From the NCBI GenBank assembly GCA_024704175.1, contig CP085629.1, positions 5,704,001 through 5,768,000 on the forward strand: DNA of 64,000 bases. Reading direction: 5' to 3'. The notes below the pieces were generated by a model that saw only the letters and a list, made by a program, of their open reading frames with translations, searched no databases and was not told the DNA's origin. Positions 63,970-64,000 of the stretch are shown in pieces. Both the position numbers and the translations under genes were made by a program. Source of the DNA: Paenibacillus sp. P25. GTDB taxonomy: Bacteria; Bacillota; Bacilli; Paenibacillales; NBRC-103111. Positions within the stretch are counted from its first letter, which is position 1, and each line of letters begins with the position of its first letter.

Positions 63970-64000
63970 TTACTTCTTTTTCTTCGGGTTCGGATCCTCA
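63970..64000 (-). CDS. C-terminal end of an unknown gene entering from the right
   Basis: The minus-strand frame reads EDPNPKKKK and stops at TAA (63970-63972). The Lys-rich tail and the adjacent terminator suggest a real gene end, but nothing more can be said. Confidence 0.45.
   Translation of the reverse strand, partial: EDPNPKKKK

Noticed and set aside
1..64000. CRISPR arrays, tRNA and rRNA genes
   Set aside because: No regularly spaced short repeats, and no tRNA cloverleaf or rRNA motif was recognised on either strand by eye.

Overview
The window reads as chromosome of a spore-forming, menaquinone-using Gram-positive bacterium, most likely in the Paenibacillaceae. The evidence is spore germination operons of the GerA/GerB/GerC type, sporulation-kinase-like genes, a futalosine-pathway menaquinone pair (mqnB, mqnD), the ZTP riboswitch-folD-fchA arrangement, and strong AGGAGG ribosome binding sites with some TTG/GTG starts. 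The species cannot be fixed from the sequence.

Layout. 1-45.8 kb is an accessory, AT-richer region full of duplications and gene fossils. It starts with the end of a chemoreceptor gene, then a minus-strand cyclic-di-GMP module (XRE regulator, EAL protein, 117-residue orphan, CBS-GGDEF protein) with a divergent small Spo0E-like gene. This whole ~3.2 kb module recurs at 13.9-17.1 kb. Between the copies lie two damaged sporulation-type histidine kinases, an ECF sigma factor, a possible group II intron remnant, the remains of a Tn1549-like conjugative element (sigma-like protein, DUF6075, NlpC/P60 hydrolase) and a decayed germination cassette. An intact germination operon (B-A-C order) follows at 17.3-21.1 kb. 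Next are an MFS transporter, a TetR/SDR divergent pair, an arsenic locus (truncated arsM; arsR-acr3-arsC), a SulP transporter with an ArsR-type regulator, and more fossils.

32.4-39.2 kb is a sulfane-sulfur (persulfide) island closely resembling Bacillus yrkE-yrkJ: TusA, rhodaneses, DsrE-like proteins, a rhodanese-metallo-beta-lactamase dioxygenase, a TSUP exporter and a CstR-type repressor. It has a nearly ideal palindromic operator over its first promoter. The island is bracketed by two direct repeats of a broken BcrC-like gene. A fluoride riboswitch with two fluC genes, a large serine recombinase, and an MBOAT/AlgX-like acetylation pair complete the accessory part.

45.8-64 kb is GC-richer core chromosome: aadK-like adenylyltransferase, mqnD, mqnB, fchA and folD behind a ZTP riboswitch, then small conserved genes (YjbQ, DUF1128, YigZ, YciI), pgi, ppnP, tkt, purU, nfo, an O-antigen-ligase-like TPR protein and DUF2621.

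Caution: about two dozen genes are split by single-base indels, many in homopolymers, including core genes such as tkt and folD. Many of these are probably sequence errors rather than real mutations. I therefore give such genes full-length coordinates and state where the frame breaks.
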